Shown here one piece after another: positions 8,503-16,607 of a stretch of DNA of 64,000 nt; within the stretch, counting starts at the first letter, position 1, and each line of letters starts with the position of its first letter. A program made the translations under genes and the position numbers. The DNA comes from Woeseiaceae bacterium. Its GTDB lineage: Bacteria; Pseudomonadota; Gammaproteobacteria; Steroidobacterales; Woeseiaceae. The stretch covers positions 20,443 to 84,442 of the forward strand of contig JANQPG010000092.1 in the NCBI GenBank assembly GCA_028289545.1. The letters are read 5' to 3'. The notes beneath the pieces were generated by a model. That model was not told where the DNA came from, ran no database searches, and saw only the letters and a list, made by a program, of their open reading frames with translations.

Positions 8503-9327
8503 ATGGCCTACATTAGCGCAACTGACGGCACGCCCATCTACTACCGGGATCTCGGTAGCGGGCCTCCGCTTATTTTGCTGCATGGACTGATGCTCACGGT
8601 TGACGGCTTCTGGACCCGAAACCTGGAGCCGCTTGCCGAGTCCTGCCGCGTCATTGCAATCGAGCATCGCGGCCACGGCCAGTCGGGCAAGCCGCTGGAT
8701 GCTTACGGCATACGCGAATGCGCCGACGACCTCGAAACCGTGCTCGACGCGCTCGACGTCGAGGACGCTACGGTGGCCGGTGTTGCCTTTGGCGCAATGG
8801 TGGCGCTGGAATACCTGCGGCTGTTTGGCAATGCGCGCATTGGCAAGCTTGCGATTATCGAAGCGCAGGTCCGCCTGACCAACGACGCCGGATGGGAGCA
8901 TCCGACCTTCGGCGATTTTCCGGCGGAGGCAGGGCAAGGGTTCCTCGACGCGTGTCGTCAGAGCCGAGAAGCGCTGAGTGGATTCCTGCTCGGGGCATTC
9001 GGCACGCCGCCGTCCGACGAAGAAATGGCGCGCATGCAGAACGAGGCCTGGCTTACTCCGACCCAGGCCGCGATCGACTTCATCCAGGATATGATTGCCG
9101 CTGATTACCGGGCTGATCTCGCGGGCATCAACCTGCCGACGCTTCTCATCTACGGGCGTCTCAACAACGTGCCTATCCCGTCAGAGCTCGGGGCCTGGAT
9201 TGCTGAACAAATGCCCAACGCGCGGCTCGAGCGATTCGAGGATGCCGGGCACTCGCCGTTCTACGAACAGCCGCAGCGTTTCAATCAGCTGCTCTCGGAG
9301 TTTGCGCAAGAGGGAGTTCGTCCATGA
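8503..9327 (+). CDS. Alpha/beta-hydrolase-fold protein lacking the catalytic serine
   Basis: 274 residues. The ATG at 8503 is preferred over 8497 because it lies eight bases from the GGGGG stretch. The fold is clear: oxyanion strand LILLHGL (24-30), a typical RGHGQSGKP loop (56-64), and a C-terminal DAGHSPFYEQP with H250. The nucleophile elbow reads GVAFG (93-97), so the usual serine is A95; the codon is gcc. The acid position in GRLNNVP is Asn instead of Asp. The protein therefore lacks two of three catalytic residues and is probably not an ordinary esterase. It may be a cofactor-free oxygenase, lyase or binding protein of this fold. It overlaps the next gene by four bases (ATGA). Confidence 0.87.
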   Translation: MAYISATDGTPIYYRDLGSGPPLILLHGLMLTVDGFWTRNLEPLAESCRVIAIEHRGHGQSGKPLDAYGIRECADDLETVLDALDVEDATVAGVAFGAMVALEYLRLFGNARIGKLAIIEAQVRLTNDAGWEHPTFGDFPAEAGQGFLDACRQSREALSGFLLGAFGTPPSDEEMARMQNEAWLTPTQAAIDFIQDMIAADYRADLAGINLPTLLIYGRLNNVPIPSELGAWIAEQMPNARLERFEDAGHSPFYEQPQRFNQLLSEFAQEGVRP

Positions 9328-9962
9328 AAGATACCGGCGCATTCCTGATCGTCCGCTCGCTCGCACCCGATGCCCGCTTTCGCGAGTTTGTCGATCGGAT
9401 CTCCGGCACATCGTCCGTGACGGGCGTTGCGCGGCTGCATGAGGTCGAAGCGCTTGAGCCCGGCACATCGCCTGCGCATACGCTAATACTGGATTGTCCG
9501 GACCGGCAATCCGCCCGCGATGCGTTTGCATCGATGCCGATACAGCTGCTCGATCAGCCGGCCGCACCGTTAGTTCTTCTGACCAGCCAGGTGCCGGAGG
9601 CCGGTTTCGACGACCCGTCAATTCCGACAAAAGCCAATGTCGATGAGTTTGAGGACGATGCCCCAGTATTGATGCTGATCGAAGGCTCGGCGACCGATCA
9701 GGACAAGATGGATACGTATCGCAACATCATACTCCCGATGATGTTCGAGCGCGGCGCCTACTACACGGCGTTCGAATTGGGCGGCGACGTGGAGGTGTTG
9801 TCAGGGAGCTGGGACGAGGCGATTTTTGCGATTAGCCGCTGGCCGAGCCGCGAGGCTGCGCGCGACTTCTGGCTGTGCGAGCGATATCAGCGCGACGCCA
9901 TCCCGCTGCGCCTCGATATCGGTCGCTTTGCCGTGGCGTTAGTGCCCGAGCATCGTGGCTAG
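9324..9962 (+). CDS. Two-domain dimeric alpha/beta-barrel protein (DUF1330/ABM-like)
   Basis: 212 residues. The C-terminal half (about 105-208) matches the DUF1330-like ferredoxin fold, with AIFAISRWPSREAARDFWLCERYQ resembling the conserved strand-helix segment of that family. The N-terminal half (1-85: AFLIVRSL..., then TLILDCPDRQSARDAFAS) looks like a divergent second copy, so one chain may make a whole barrel that single-domain relatives form by dimerising. Such folds occur in small monooxygenases, isomerases and substrate-binding proteins; no catalytic residue can be assigned. Start and stop overlap the hydrolase by four bases, implying coupled translation. Confidence 0.65.
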   Translation: MKDTGAFLIVRSLAPDARFREFVDRISGTSSVTGVARLHEVEALEPGTSPAHTLILDCPDRQSARDAFASMPIQLLDQPAAPLVLLTSQVPEAGFDDPSIPTKANVDEFEDDAPVLMLIEGSATDQDKMDTYRNIILPMMFERGAYYTAFELGGDVEVLSGSWDEAIFAISRWPSREAARDFWLCERYQRDAIPLRLDIGRFAVALVPEHRG

Positions 9963-9998
9963 CCGTATCGGCAGTACATCGGGTATCGGGGCAGCACA

Positions 9999-10877
9999 GT
10001 GACGATCGGCGCCATCGACATTGTCGTCAACCCATTTACACCGGCGGAAGTCACAAAAGGGCAGACCGGCTATGACGAGGCCTTCATGGCGCAGGTTCGC
10101 ATGCCGGAGGGCATGCGCGGCGGCCTGAGCATCGAGCAACACCTCGAGATCATGGACGAGGCGAACGTAGAACACGCCCTGCTGATTGCGGTCAGGGCGG
10201 GGGACCCGATGCGCCAGGGTTCGTTCGAGATTCCCTACACGCAAATTGCCGACTACGTGACGGCATACCCGAGCCGCTTCTCCGGTCTCGCGGGTGTCGA
10301 TCCAACGCGAGGGATGCAGCAACTCTACGACCTGGAGCACGCGGTGCACGAGCTGGGTTTTGTCGGTGCCCACAGCTACCCGCACTGGTTCTCGCTGCCG
10401 CCGGATGCGCCGCAGTGGTATCCGATTTACGCGAAGTGTTGCGAACTCGATATTCCGATCATGATGCAGGTTGGCCAGAACCTGATCTACCAGAAGCACG
10501 TTCGCCTGCCTTCGGTGGCCAAGCCGATCCTGCTGGACCGCATTGCGATCGATTTTCCCGAACTCAAGCTGATCGGCATACACGTAGGCACGCCCTGGGC
10601 TGATGAAATGATCGCGATGGCCTGGAAGCACGAGAACGTGTACATCGGCATCGATGCCTATGCTCCGAAGCACCTGCCGGCCAGCCTCGTTCACTACATG
10701 AACAGCTACGGCAGCCACAAGGTGCTGTTCGGTACCGACTGGCCGGTCATCGACCCCCGCCGCGGCCGCCGCGAACTCGAAGATTACGAGCTGCGGGACA
10801 ATGCTCTCAGGAGCGTGTTGCGCGACAACGCGCTTGCCGTGTTCCCGGCGCTGCAATCGCGAGTCCGGGCCGCCTGA
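9999..10877 (+). CDS. Amidohydrolase-superfamily protein without HxH metal motif (module A)
   Basis: 292 residues with a GTG start. The TIM-barrel of the amidohydrolase_2 group is recognisable from the late strands: LKLIGIHVGTPWADEMIAMAW, a WKHENVYIGIDAY segment and the strand-8 LFGTDWP with its Asp. The normal first-strand HxH is replaced by IDIVVNPF, and the strand-5 histidine position reads PIMMQVGQN with Gln. Only the later His and Asp remain, so binding of a binuclear or ACMSD-like zinc site is doubtful. Relatives in actinobacteria carry the same change and are usually labelled amidohydrolases. A close paralogue lies at 46198-47070. Its stop directly abuts the ligase start. Confidence 0.8.
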   Translation: MTIGAIDIVVNPFTPAEVTKGQTGYDEAFMAQVRMPEGMRGGLSIEQHLEIMDEANVEHALLIAVRAGDPMRQGSFEIPYTQIADYVTAYPSRFSGLAGVDPTRGMQQLYDLEHAVHELGFVGAHSYPHWFSLPPDAPQWYPIYAKCCELDIPIMMQVGQNLIYQKHVRLPSVAKPILLDRIAIDFPELKLIGIHVGTPWADEMIAMAWKHENVYIGIDAYAPKHLPASLVHYMNSYGSHKVLFGTDWPVIDPRRGRRELEDYELRDNALRSVLRDNALAVFPALQSRVRAA

Positions 10878-12398
10878 ATGGATTTTTCGGGGTATATGCC
10901 GCTGACGATCGGTCGAGGAATCCGTTGCTCCGCGACGGCGGATCGCGACAAGCTTGCGCTCGTCGACAGTGCCGGCAGACAACGCAGCTACAGCGAGCTT
11001 GCGGCTCGCATGGATGCCGTCGGACGTCTATCCGCGGAGCATTCGCTGGGGAAGGGCGACGTCGTCGCCTTGATTGCGCCGAACTGCATCGAATATGCGG
11101 AGATTGTCGTCGGCTTATCGGAACGCGGCGTGGTGGTTGCAACGTTGAACCCGGCATTGTCGCCCGACGAACTCTCACGGATTTTCGACGATTGCCGACC
11201 GCGCCTCGTGATTGCGGCGGCGTCCGTCGAGCTGCCGGCCGACGGCCCGGTGGCTATTCGGCTGGGCGACGAGTTCGAGAGCGCTCTGGCGAACGCTCAG
11301 GAAGAGTGCGACTTTCCCGAGCTGGACGAGCGCGAGACGTTTGCGATTGCCTACACCTCGGGCACAACAGGTGCGCCCAAGGGGGTGCTCCTGTCACATC
11401 GCAGCCGCTGCCTGATGTTTTCCGCCATGGCCAGCGAATACGGTTGCTTCGGGCGCGACGATCACTTTCTTGCGCTTGCGCCCATGTGCCACGGCGCGGG
11501 CCTCGCGTTTGCCCTTGCGCCGCTATACAACGGCGGCCGCTGCACGCTGCAATATTCGTTCGAGCCCGAAGCGTTGCTGTCAGCGCTGGAGCGCTTTGCG
11601 CCCAGCGGGATATTTGTCGTACCAACACATCTGCATCGCCTGTTCAGCGCGCCAGCTGACGTGCTGGAGCGCTATCGCGGCCGGCATTCGCTACGCACGA
11701 TCATCTCCAATGCCGCTGCGCTGTCGCCGTCGCTCAAACAGGCGGCCGTTGACTACTTCGGCACCGGGTTGTTGCACGAAACCTATGGGTCGACCGAGGC
11801 CGGCATCGTGACCAACATTCGTCCGGCGTCGTTGCTCCACAAGCCGCGCAGTGTGGGGCCGGCATTTGCCAACATGGAAATCGAACTGCGCAAGGACAAC
11901 GGCGAACCCGCCGGGGCCGGCCAGCCCGGTGAGCTTTTCTGCCGCAGCCCGTTCAGTTTCAACGGTTATCTCAACCGTCCCGACGAGACGCGCGCGGCGC
12001 TGGTGAACGGCTGGGTGACCGTGGGCGATATTGCCGTGGCCGACAACGAGGGTTACGTCACAATTACCGATCGTAAGAAAGACATGGTCGTGACCGGTGG
12101 CATGAACGTCTATCCGCGAGAGATCGAGACCGTCATCGAGGGGCTCAGCGGTGTGGTCGAATGTGCGGTCGTCGGCGTGCCGGATGAGGAGTGGGGCGAG
12201 CGTCTGCATGCGTTTGTCGTCGCACGGCCGGACGCCGATGTGACGCACGACGGCATTGTCGATCTTTGCCGGGCGAAGCTCGCAGCCTACAAGGTGCCGA
12301 AGGAGCTGGCTTTCATAGACGCTCTGCCGCGCAACGCTGCCGGCAAGCTGATCAAGCGCGAGCTAAAGACGCTTGCGGCGCGCGCGGCCGCGGACTGA
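10878..12398 (+). CDS. AMP-forming acyl-CoA/acyl-adenylate ligase (module A)
   Basis: 506 residues, ANL-superfamily length. The P-loop YTSGTTGAPKG is at 159-169, the YGSTEAG aromatic motif is in the middle, the hinge region reads TDRKKDMVVTGGMNVYPREIE, and the C-terminal catalytic lysine is K490 in NAAGKLIKREL. Members activate a carboxylate with ATP and usually transfer it to CoA. The start codon follows the amidohydrolase stop with no gap, so the two are translationally coupled; the same pairing occurs at 46198-48671. The substrate is unknown. This is the last gene of the module A operon. Confidence 0.92.
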   Translation: MDFSGYMPLTIGRGIRCSATADRDKLALVDSAGRQRSYSELAARMDAVGRLSAEHSLGKGDVVALIAPNCIEYAEIVVGLSERGVVVATLNPALSPDELSRIFDDCRPRLVIAAASVELPADGPVAIRLGDEFESALANAQEECDFPELDERETFAIAYTSGTTGAPKGVLLSHRSRCLMFSAMASEYGCFGRDDHFLALAPMCHGAGLAFALAPLYNGGRCTLQYSFEPEALLSALERFAPSGIFVVPTHLHRLFSAPADVLERYRGRHSLRTIISNAAALSPSLKQAAVDYFGTGLLHETYGSTEAGIVTNIRPASLLHKPRSVGPAFANMEIELRKDNGEPAGAGQPGELFCRSPFSFNGYLNRPDETRAALVNGWVTVGDIAVADNEGYVTITDRKKDMVVTGGMNVYPREIETVIEGLSGVVECAVVGVPDEEWGERLHAFVVARPDADVTHDGIVDLCRAKLAAYKVPKELAFIDALPRNAAGKLIKRELKTLAARAAAD

Positions 12399-12453
12399 GG
12401 GCGTCCGGCGCGGCCGACCTGACCGGCGCTACACGGCGCTCCGTCTGCTTTAT

Positions 12454-12494
12454 TGTTAGACTTCGTGCTTGTCCGGCGGGTTCGGCTATGGAGG
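12454..12494 (+). promoter_or_regulatory. Candidate extended -10 and Shine-Dalgarno before first tandem paralogue
   Basis: TGTTAGACT (12454-12462) fits an extended -10 (TG-N-TAnACT); no clear -35 is seen. GGAGG at 12490-12494 lies eight bases before the ATG at 12503 and decides that start over the ATG at 12488, which overlaps the GGAGG itself. The same layout recurs before the second paralogue. Confidence 0.45.
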
Positions 12495-12502
12495 TGGCAG
12501 CA

Positions 12503-13582
12503 ATGAGTCTGTTCTCTCGTATCGGTGCGTTCTCGATTCCGGTTTCCGCACTGCTTCTGTTCTTCGCGACTGTGCACGCGGGTTCCTGCGAACCTGGGGA
12601 TTTCACGCTGGCTGACGCTTACGAAGAAGCCGACAGTATTATTGTCGGTGTCGTAACGGCGTGCGAGCGGGTCGACAGCGCGGGTCGATCGCCTGACGGC
12701 GGTGACCGCTGCGCGTTCTCAACGTTGGAAGTGCTTAAGGACGCGAACCCGGCGAGGGATTATGCCGGTTTCGCGGAGAGTGCCGGTTGCGGCCTGCGCC
12801 TGCAGGTCGGGCAACAGTATCTGTTGTTCCTGAACGGCGGCAACGAGCCGCTGCGGTACAGCGAGCCGATCGGCACCGGGGATTGGATCGCTATCCAGGT
12901 GAACGCACGTATCGCAATACTTCGTGATTTTCGCAACGGTGTCACAGCCGATATCTCAGAACCGTGGTTTTTCTACAAGTCCTTTTTCGACACTTGCATG
13001 TTGCTTCATCGGGTTCGTGGAAATCAGCTGGATTTCACCCGCAGGCCCGAGAGCGCCCGGCGCCTCGAAGAGTTCGACTGGAGTCGCGTGATGATCGAGG
13101 GCAGGTCTGTGGCGTTTACGCCGGAACAGGTCAGGATGTTCAAGAGTATGGTCGAATATGGCCGCGACATGTTTGAGGGAAACCCGCAGACCCTGGCGGT
13201 CGGGTTTGTCGAGTCGCCGCCCTGGATACAGCGCAGTGCTGCGATCAGCGTGGGTAGTCGAAGCTGGTCACTGGAGCCACGCCGACTGAATATCCACCGG
13301 AAGGATGAAGTTGTCCCGGCGGGTTTCAAATACATCGCGCAGGGCCAAGCCGCCGAAGAGATATTGGCGGCATTGGAAACGCCTTCAGACGTGGTCGTGA
13401 CGGCAATTGCGAGTACCGGGAACGGTGCGACGCCGGATGCGGTTGTTGCGCAAGGTCCAACCGAGGAAAGTTCGATGTCACTGCGTTCGCCGGAGCCGGT
13501 GCTGCGTTTCGAGACGCGGTCGACGAATCTGCAACGGGCTATTGCCGAGTATCGCTCGTGTTATCGGGGAGAGTCCCGTTAA
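12503..13582 (+). CDS. Secreted protein with TIMP/NTR-like N-terminal domain, first tandem copy
   Basis: 359 residues from ATG 12503, eight bases after GGAGG. A signal peptide ends near TVHAGSC, so the mature protein would begin close to a cysteine. The segment DFTLADAYEEADSIIVGVVTACE, followed by an AFSTLEVLKD strand and VGQQYLLFLNGG, resembles bacterial proteins with the netrin/TIMP-like fold that have a free N-terminal Cys and a 'vfvGkV ... vLKg ... G..YLvf' pattern. This fold assignment is tentative. The remaining ~200 residues are unassigned. A paralogue with the same order of motifs follows directly (13774-14991), pointing to a tandem duplication. Confidence 0.75.
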   Translation: MSLFSRIGAFSIPVSALLLFFATVHAGSCEPGDFTLADAYEEADSIIVGVVTACERVDSAGRSPDGGDRCAFSTLEVLKDANPARDYAGFAESAGCGLRLQVGQQYLLFLNGGNEPLRYSEPIGTGDWIAIQVNARIAILRDFRNGVTADISEPWFFYKSFFDTCMLLHRVRGNQLDFTRRPESARRLEEFDWSRVMIEGRSVAFTPEQVRMFKSMVEYGRDMFEGNPQTLAVGFVESPPWIQRSAAISVGSRSWSLEPRRLNIHRKDEVVPAGFKYIAQGQAAEEILAALETPSDVVVTAIASTGNGATPDAVVAQGPTEESSMSLRSPEPVLRFETRSTNLQRAIAEYRSCYRGESR

Positions 13583-13726
13583 GTCCGGCCGAGTCGTCGT
13601 CGTATCTGTCCTGCGATGCAGTGCTGTGATGCGGGATAGACGGAACGTGCTCCGTAGTTACGCCGCTCCCACCGGATTAGAGGTGCGGGAGTTCGACGTC
13701 GATTGGCCGCGCGTCGACCGACATGC

Positions 13727-13765
13727 TGGTACACTCGACGTGTCCGGCGGGTTCGGCAATGGAGG
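13727..13765 (+). promoter_or_regulatory. Duplicated extended -10 and Shine-Dalgarno before second paralogue
   Basis: TGGTACACT (13727-13735) matches the TGnTAnACT pattern seen at 12454. It is followed by GTCCGGCGGGTTCGGC (13742-13757), identical to the corresponding stretch before the first copy, and by GGAGG at 13761-13765, eight bases before the GTG at 13774. The upstream ATG at 13759 overlaps the GGAGG and is unlikely to be the start. Confidence 0.45.
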
Positions 13766-13773
13766 TACGAGCA

Positions 13774-14991
13774 GTGATTCTGTTCTATCGCACGTGTACG
13801 GTCTCGACCCTGGTCCTTGCGCTCATCCTGTATTCCGCGAACGCACAAGCATTATCCTGCCCCGCGCGCATCTTTACCCTGGCTGATGCCTACGAAGAGG
13901 CCGACAGTATCATTGTCGGCATCGTAACGGCCTGCGAGCAGGCGCAGCGCACGGATATGTGGGTGGGCGGCGGCGCCGGCTGCTCGTTCGCAACCCTGGA
14001 GGTTCTGAAAGACTCGAACCCCACGAGGGACTACGGCGGTGTCGCCAGCAGCGCCGCTTGCGGGCTGTCGCTGCAGGTTGGGCGTCAATATCTCATGTTT
14101 CTCAATAGCGACAACCAGCCGCTCTGGTACAGCGAACAGTTCGGGCGCGGCGAGTGGGCTGATGCTCGCATGAAACAGCGAATGGGGATACTTCGCGACT
14201 TCCGCAATGGCGTTGCGGCGGATCTCTCGGAGCCCTGGGTGTTTCAGAAGTCGATCGTCGGCGCGTGTACGCTGCACCACAGTTTTCGCGGCAATCAGCT
14301 TTCGTTCACGCGCAGGCCGGATGATGCCGTGCCGCTCGAGGAAGTCGACTGGGGAAGCATCATGGCGGATGGCCAACCCGTGTTTGGCCCTGGGCAGATC
14401 CGGGAGATCAGGCGGCAGGTCGACGAGCGTCCCGAAGGATGGGCGGACAACGAACTGGTGATGAACGTCCAGTTCGCGGAGGGTTGGCCGCGTGCGGCCC
14501 GAGACGCCAGCATTCGAGTGGGGAATCGCGTTTGGCAGCTGGAGCGGCGTGAGCACACGCCGCGCGTCGGCAACAACACCGTACTGGATCCGCACATGTT
14601 CTACTTCGCAAAAGGTGAAGCCGCCGAGGAGATCCTGACGGCAATGGAAACGCCGTCCGACGTTGTCGCGACGGCAATCGTGGCCGCCGCGGACTATACC
14701 GATCCCGTCGTAAACCCCGGTACAGGTCAGACGAACGATGGGCAGGCGCCGGGCGAAGGCGCAACGGCCTCGGGCGGAGCCATCGTTCGCCAGCGTCCCG
14801 GGACACGGGTTTTTGCGTCCGCCCCGCCTTCGAGCGGGTCGACGGCGTTGTCTCCGGCCGAAACCCAAAACGTATCCGGCAGACGGTCGCGTCGATCACC
14901 GCCCGAGCCGCTTCTGCGCTTCGAAACACGGTCGACGCAGCTGGGCCGTGTGACGGGAGAATTCCGATCCTGTTGGGGGGGTTCTGAGTAA
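13774..14991 (+). CDS. Secreted protein with TIMP/NTR-like N-terminal domain, second tandem copy
   Basis: 405 residues from the GTG at 13774. It has a signal peptide ending near QALSC and then follows the first copy closely: FTLADAYEEADSIIVGIVTACE, ATLEVLKDSNPTRDY, LQVGRQYLMFLN and a shared RFETRSTQL near the C-terminus. The second copy has an extra low-complexity Gly/Ala/Pro/Ser-rich insert of about 60 residues (near 310-370) before that C-terminal block. The function is not known. The pair suggests recent duplication with divergence in the C-terminal linker; both copies are probably envelope or extracellular proteins. Confidence 0.75.
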   Translation: MILFYRTCTVSTLVLALILYSANAQALSCPARIFTLADAYEEADSIIVGIVTACEQAQRTDMWVGGGAGCSFATLEVLKDSNPTRDYGGVASSAACGLSLQVGRQYLMFLNSDNQPLWYSEQFGRGEWADARMKQRMGILRDFRNGVAADLSEPWVFQKSIVGACTLHHSFRGNQLSFTRRPDDAVPLEEVDWGSIMADGQPVFGPGQIREIRRQVDERPEGWADNELVMNVQFAEGWPRAARDASIRVGNRVWQLERREHTPRVGNNTVLDPHMFYFAKGEAAEEILTAMETPSDVVATAIVAAADYTDPVVNPGTGQTNDGQAPGEGATASGGAIVRQRPGTRVFASAPPSSGSTALSPAETQNVSGRRSRRSPPEPLLRFETRSTQLGRVTGEFRSCWGGSE

Positions 14992-15048
14992 GGCGGGACG
15001 ATGGCCGTTGCCGTGTCGACGGGCGTTGGGTCGAGAAAAAGGCGAGTT

Positions 15049-15828
15049 TCAGCTTGCCGGGCAAACGCCTTTGGTGAACTCGACGGCGTAGGTATCCGTC
15101 TTGTAGCGAAGTACATACGGCACACCCGCAGGCGGCTCGCGGACAAGCCAGTAGCGTCCGCCGCTCGCGTCGGGCCCGGGCGGATAGACGTCGCCGGATT
15201 CACGGTGGTGCCACTCGACGTCGACGAGCCACGCCTCGACGTTTGACTCACCGACCTTGAGCGTTTCCTTGCCGCTCCAGGTCGCGACGACGTCGTAGGT
15301 GCCGTCGAAACTCACCATCGATGCGGCGAACCGTACGGGGTCAGCCTGGTAGTCGATGGTTGCCAGCGGTAGTCCCATAACAGCGCCGTGGATCATCCCG
15401 CGGCTGGCGAGTCCGGCCAGAGGTTTGCTCTGGTCTCCGCGGGTTGCGACGCCCGTGTAGCCGTCCTCGTCGAATATCAGCGTTCGTGTAGCGACCGTCT
15501 CGCCGTCCCTGCTGACGCGGGCGTCGATACGCAGCGGCGCAAACGAGGTGTGATCAAAAAAGGTCTCGGCGCGACTCACTATCCCGTCCGGCCGCCTTGT
15601 TGACTGCCGGTGACGGACGACGCCGTTGCCGATGAGGTCGAGTCTCTCTGTGACCGTGCCCTGGCTGATCCAGTCCTCCTGCTGTGCGGCGCACTGGCGC
15701 CAGGTGAGTTCGTAAGGCTCGATCCTGTCGCCTCGGATCAGGCCGTCACCTACTGACATATCCGTGGCGGCATGTGCTGCCGGCATGAACGCCAGGAAGA
15801 TCATGAGGATTGCTGCAGGTCTTGTCAT
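15049..15828 (-). CDS. Secreted protein of unknown function, possibly DUF3108-like
   Basis: 259 residues with a clear signal peptide (MTRPAAILMIFLAFMPAAHA). The start is supported by GGAG a few bases upstream. The mature part is rich in beta-strand patterns: ELTWRQCAAQQ, TVTERLDLIGNGVVRHRQSTRRPDG, RVSRDGETVATRTLIFDEDGYTGV, ending YVLRYKTDTYAVEF and a late Cys. The periodic strands and the 'simple reporter' VATWSG...VEAWLVDVEW region recall DUF3108/lipocalin-like periplasmic proteins, but the match is weak. It is divergent from the CadC-like regulator with 100 bases between starts, so it may be that regulator's target. Confidence 0.7.
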   Translation of the reverse strand: MTRPAAILMIFLAFMPAAHAATDMSVGDGLIRGDRIEPYELTWRQCAAQQEDWISQGTVTERLDLIGNGVVRHRQSTRRPDGIVSRAETFFDHTSFAPLRIDARVSRDGETVATRTLIFDEDGYTGVATRGDQSKPLAGLASRGMIHGAVMGLPLATIDYQADPVRFAASMVSFDGTYDVVATWSGKETLKVGESNVEAWLVDVEWHHRESGDVYPPGPDASGGRYWLVREPPAGVPYVLRYKTDTYAVEFTKGVCPAS

Positions 15829-15928
15829 GGTCGACTCCGAAAACGTCCCACATCGTCAGCGGCCCGTCGCAATGCGGCAACTCTGTTTTTGTCTTTTGGT
15901 CCATACTCGGTGTAACGGCGGGGGATAC

Positions 15929-16603
15929 ATGGCCCATTCGACACTGCATATCGACGAAAGCAAGCGGCAGCTGACGTGCAACGGCCGCAAGACCGTGCTG
16001 CAGGAGAAGGTTTGGCAGGTGCTCGCTATATTGCGCCGGCGAGCTCCGGCAATTGTCGAGCGTCGCGAAATTATCGATGCCGTCTGGCAGGGCAACTGGC
16101 TGACGGGCGAGAAGGGTCTGAACCAGTCCATCTGGACATTGCGCCAGGCGCTGGGCGACGACGCGCGGGCGCCCCTGTTCATTCGCACGATTCCTCGTCG
16201 CGGCTATCAATGGGTACACGTTGCGGCGATTGACGAAACCGCCGACGAGAGGCCGGCGGCGGGCAGCGCGGTGTGGCGGCTCGCGGCAGGGTTGGCGATC
16301 GTAGCCTGCACCATCGGACTTTTATCCATCAGTGCCCCTGGCCCGGACGGTTTTGCAGGGCTGCCGCAGGATGAACGCATTTCACGCGCTTACCTCGTGA
16401 ACAGGGATATCCACGTCGAACTCGAGAGCGGTTGCATCGGCGTTCTCAAGAACGGCAACAACGCTGCGCTCGGTGAACCGGTCATATCGACCGACGGTCG
16501 CGAAATAGCCGTGGCCGTATACGAGCCGGAGGGTTGCCGGCTCGTTACGATCGACGTAGCCAGCGGCGACAGAAACGATTTCGGTCATTGTCCTTCAGGC
16601 TAG
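15929..16603 (+). CDS. CadC/ToxR-like membrane-spanning winged-helix regulator
   Basis: 224 residues from ATG 15929, five bases after GGGGG. Residues 1-95 form an OmpR/PhoB-type winged helix (QEKVWQVLAILRRRAPAIVERREIIDAVW, then LNQSIWTLRQALGDD and FIRTIPRRGYQW, the signature of CadC-type domains). A single membrane segment lies at about 116-135. The periplasmic part is only ~90 residues and contains three cysteines (ESGCIGV, PEGCRLV, FGHCPSG); its PVISTDGREIAVAVYEP stretch looks like one PD40-type propeller blade. Such regulators bind DNA while anchored in the inner membrane and sense periplasmic conditions. The divergent neighbour at 15049-15828 is the likely target. Confidence 0.83.
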   Translation: MAHSTLHIDESKRQLTCNGRKTVLQEKVWQVLAILRRRAPAIVERREIIDAVWQGNWLTGEKGLNQSIWTLRQALGDDARAPLFIRTIPRRGYQWVHVAAIDETADERPAAGSAVWRLAAGLAIVACTIGLLSISAPGPDGFAGLPQDERISRAYLVNRDIHVELESGCIGVLKNGNNAALGEPVISTDGREIAVAVYEPEGCRLVTIDVASGDRNDFGHCPSG

Positions 16604-16607
16604 ACTC

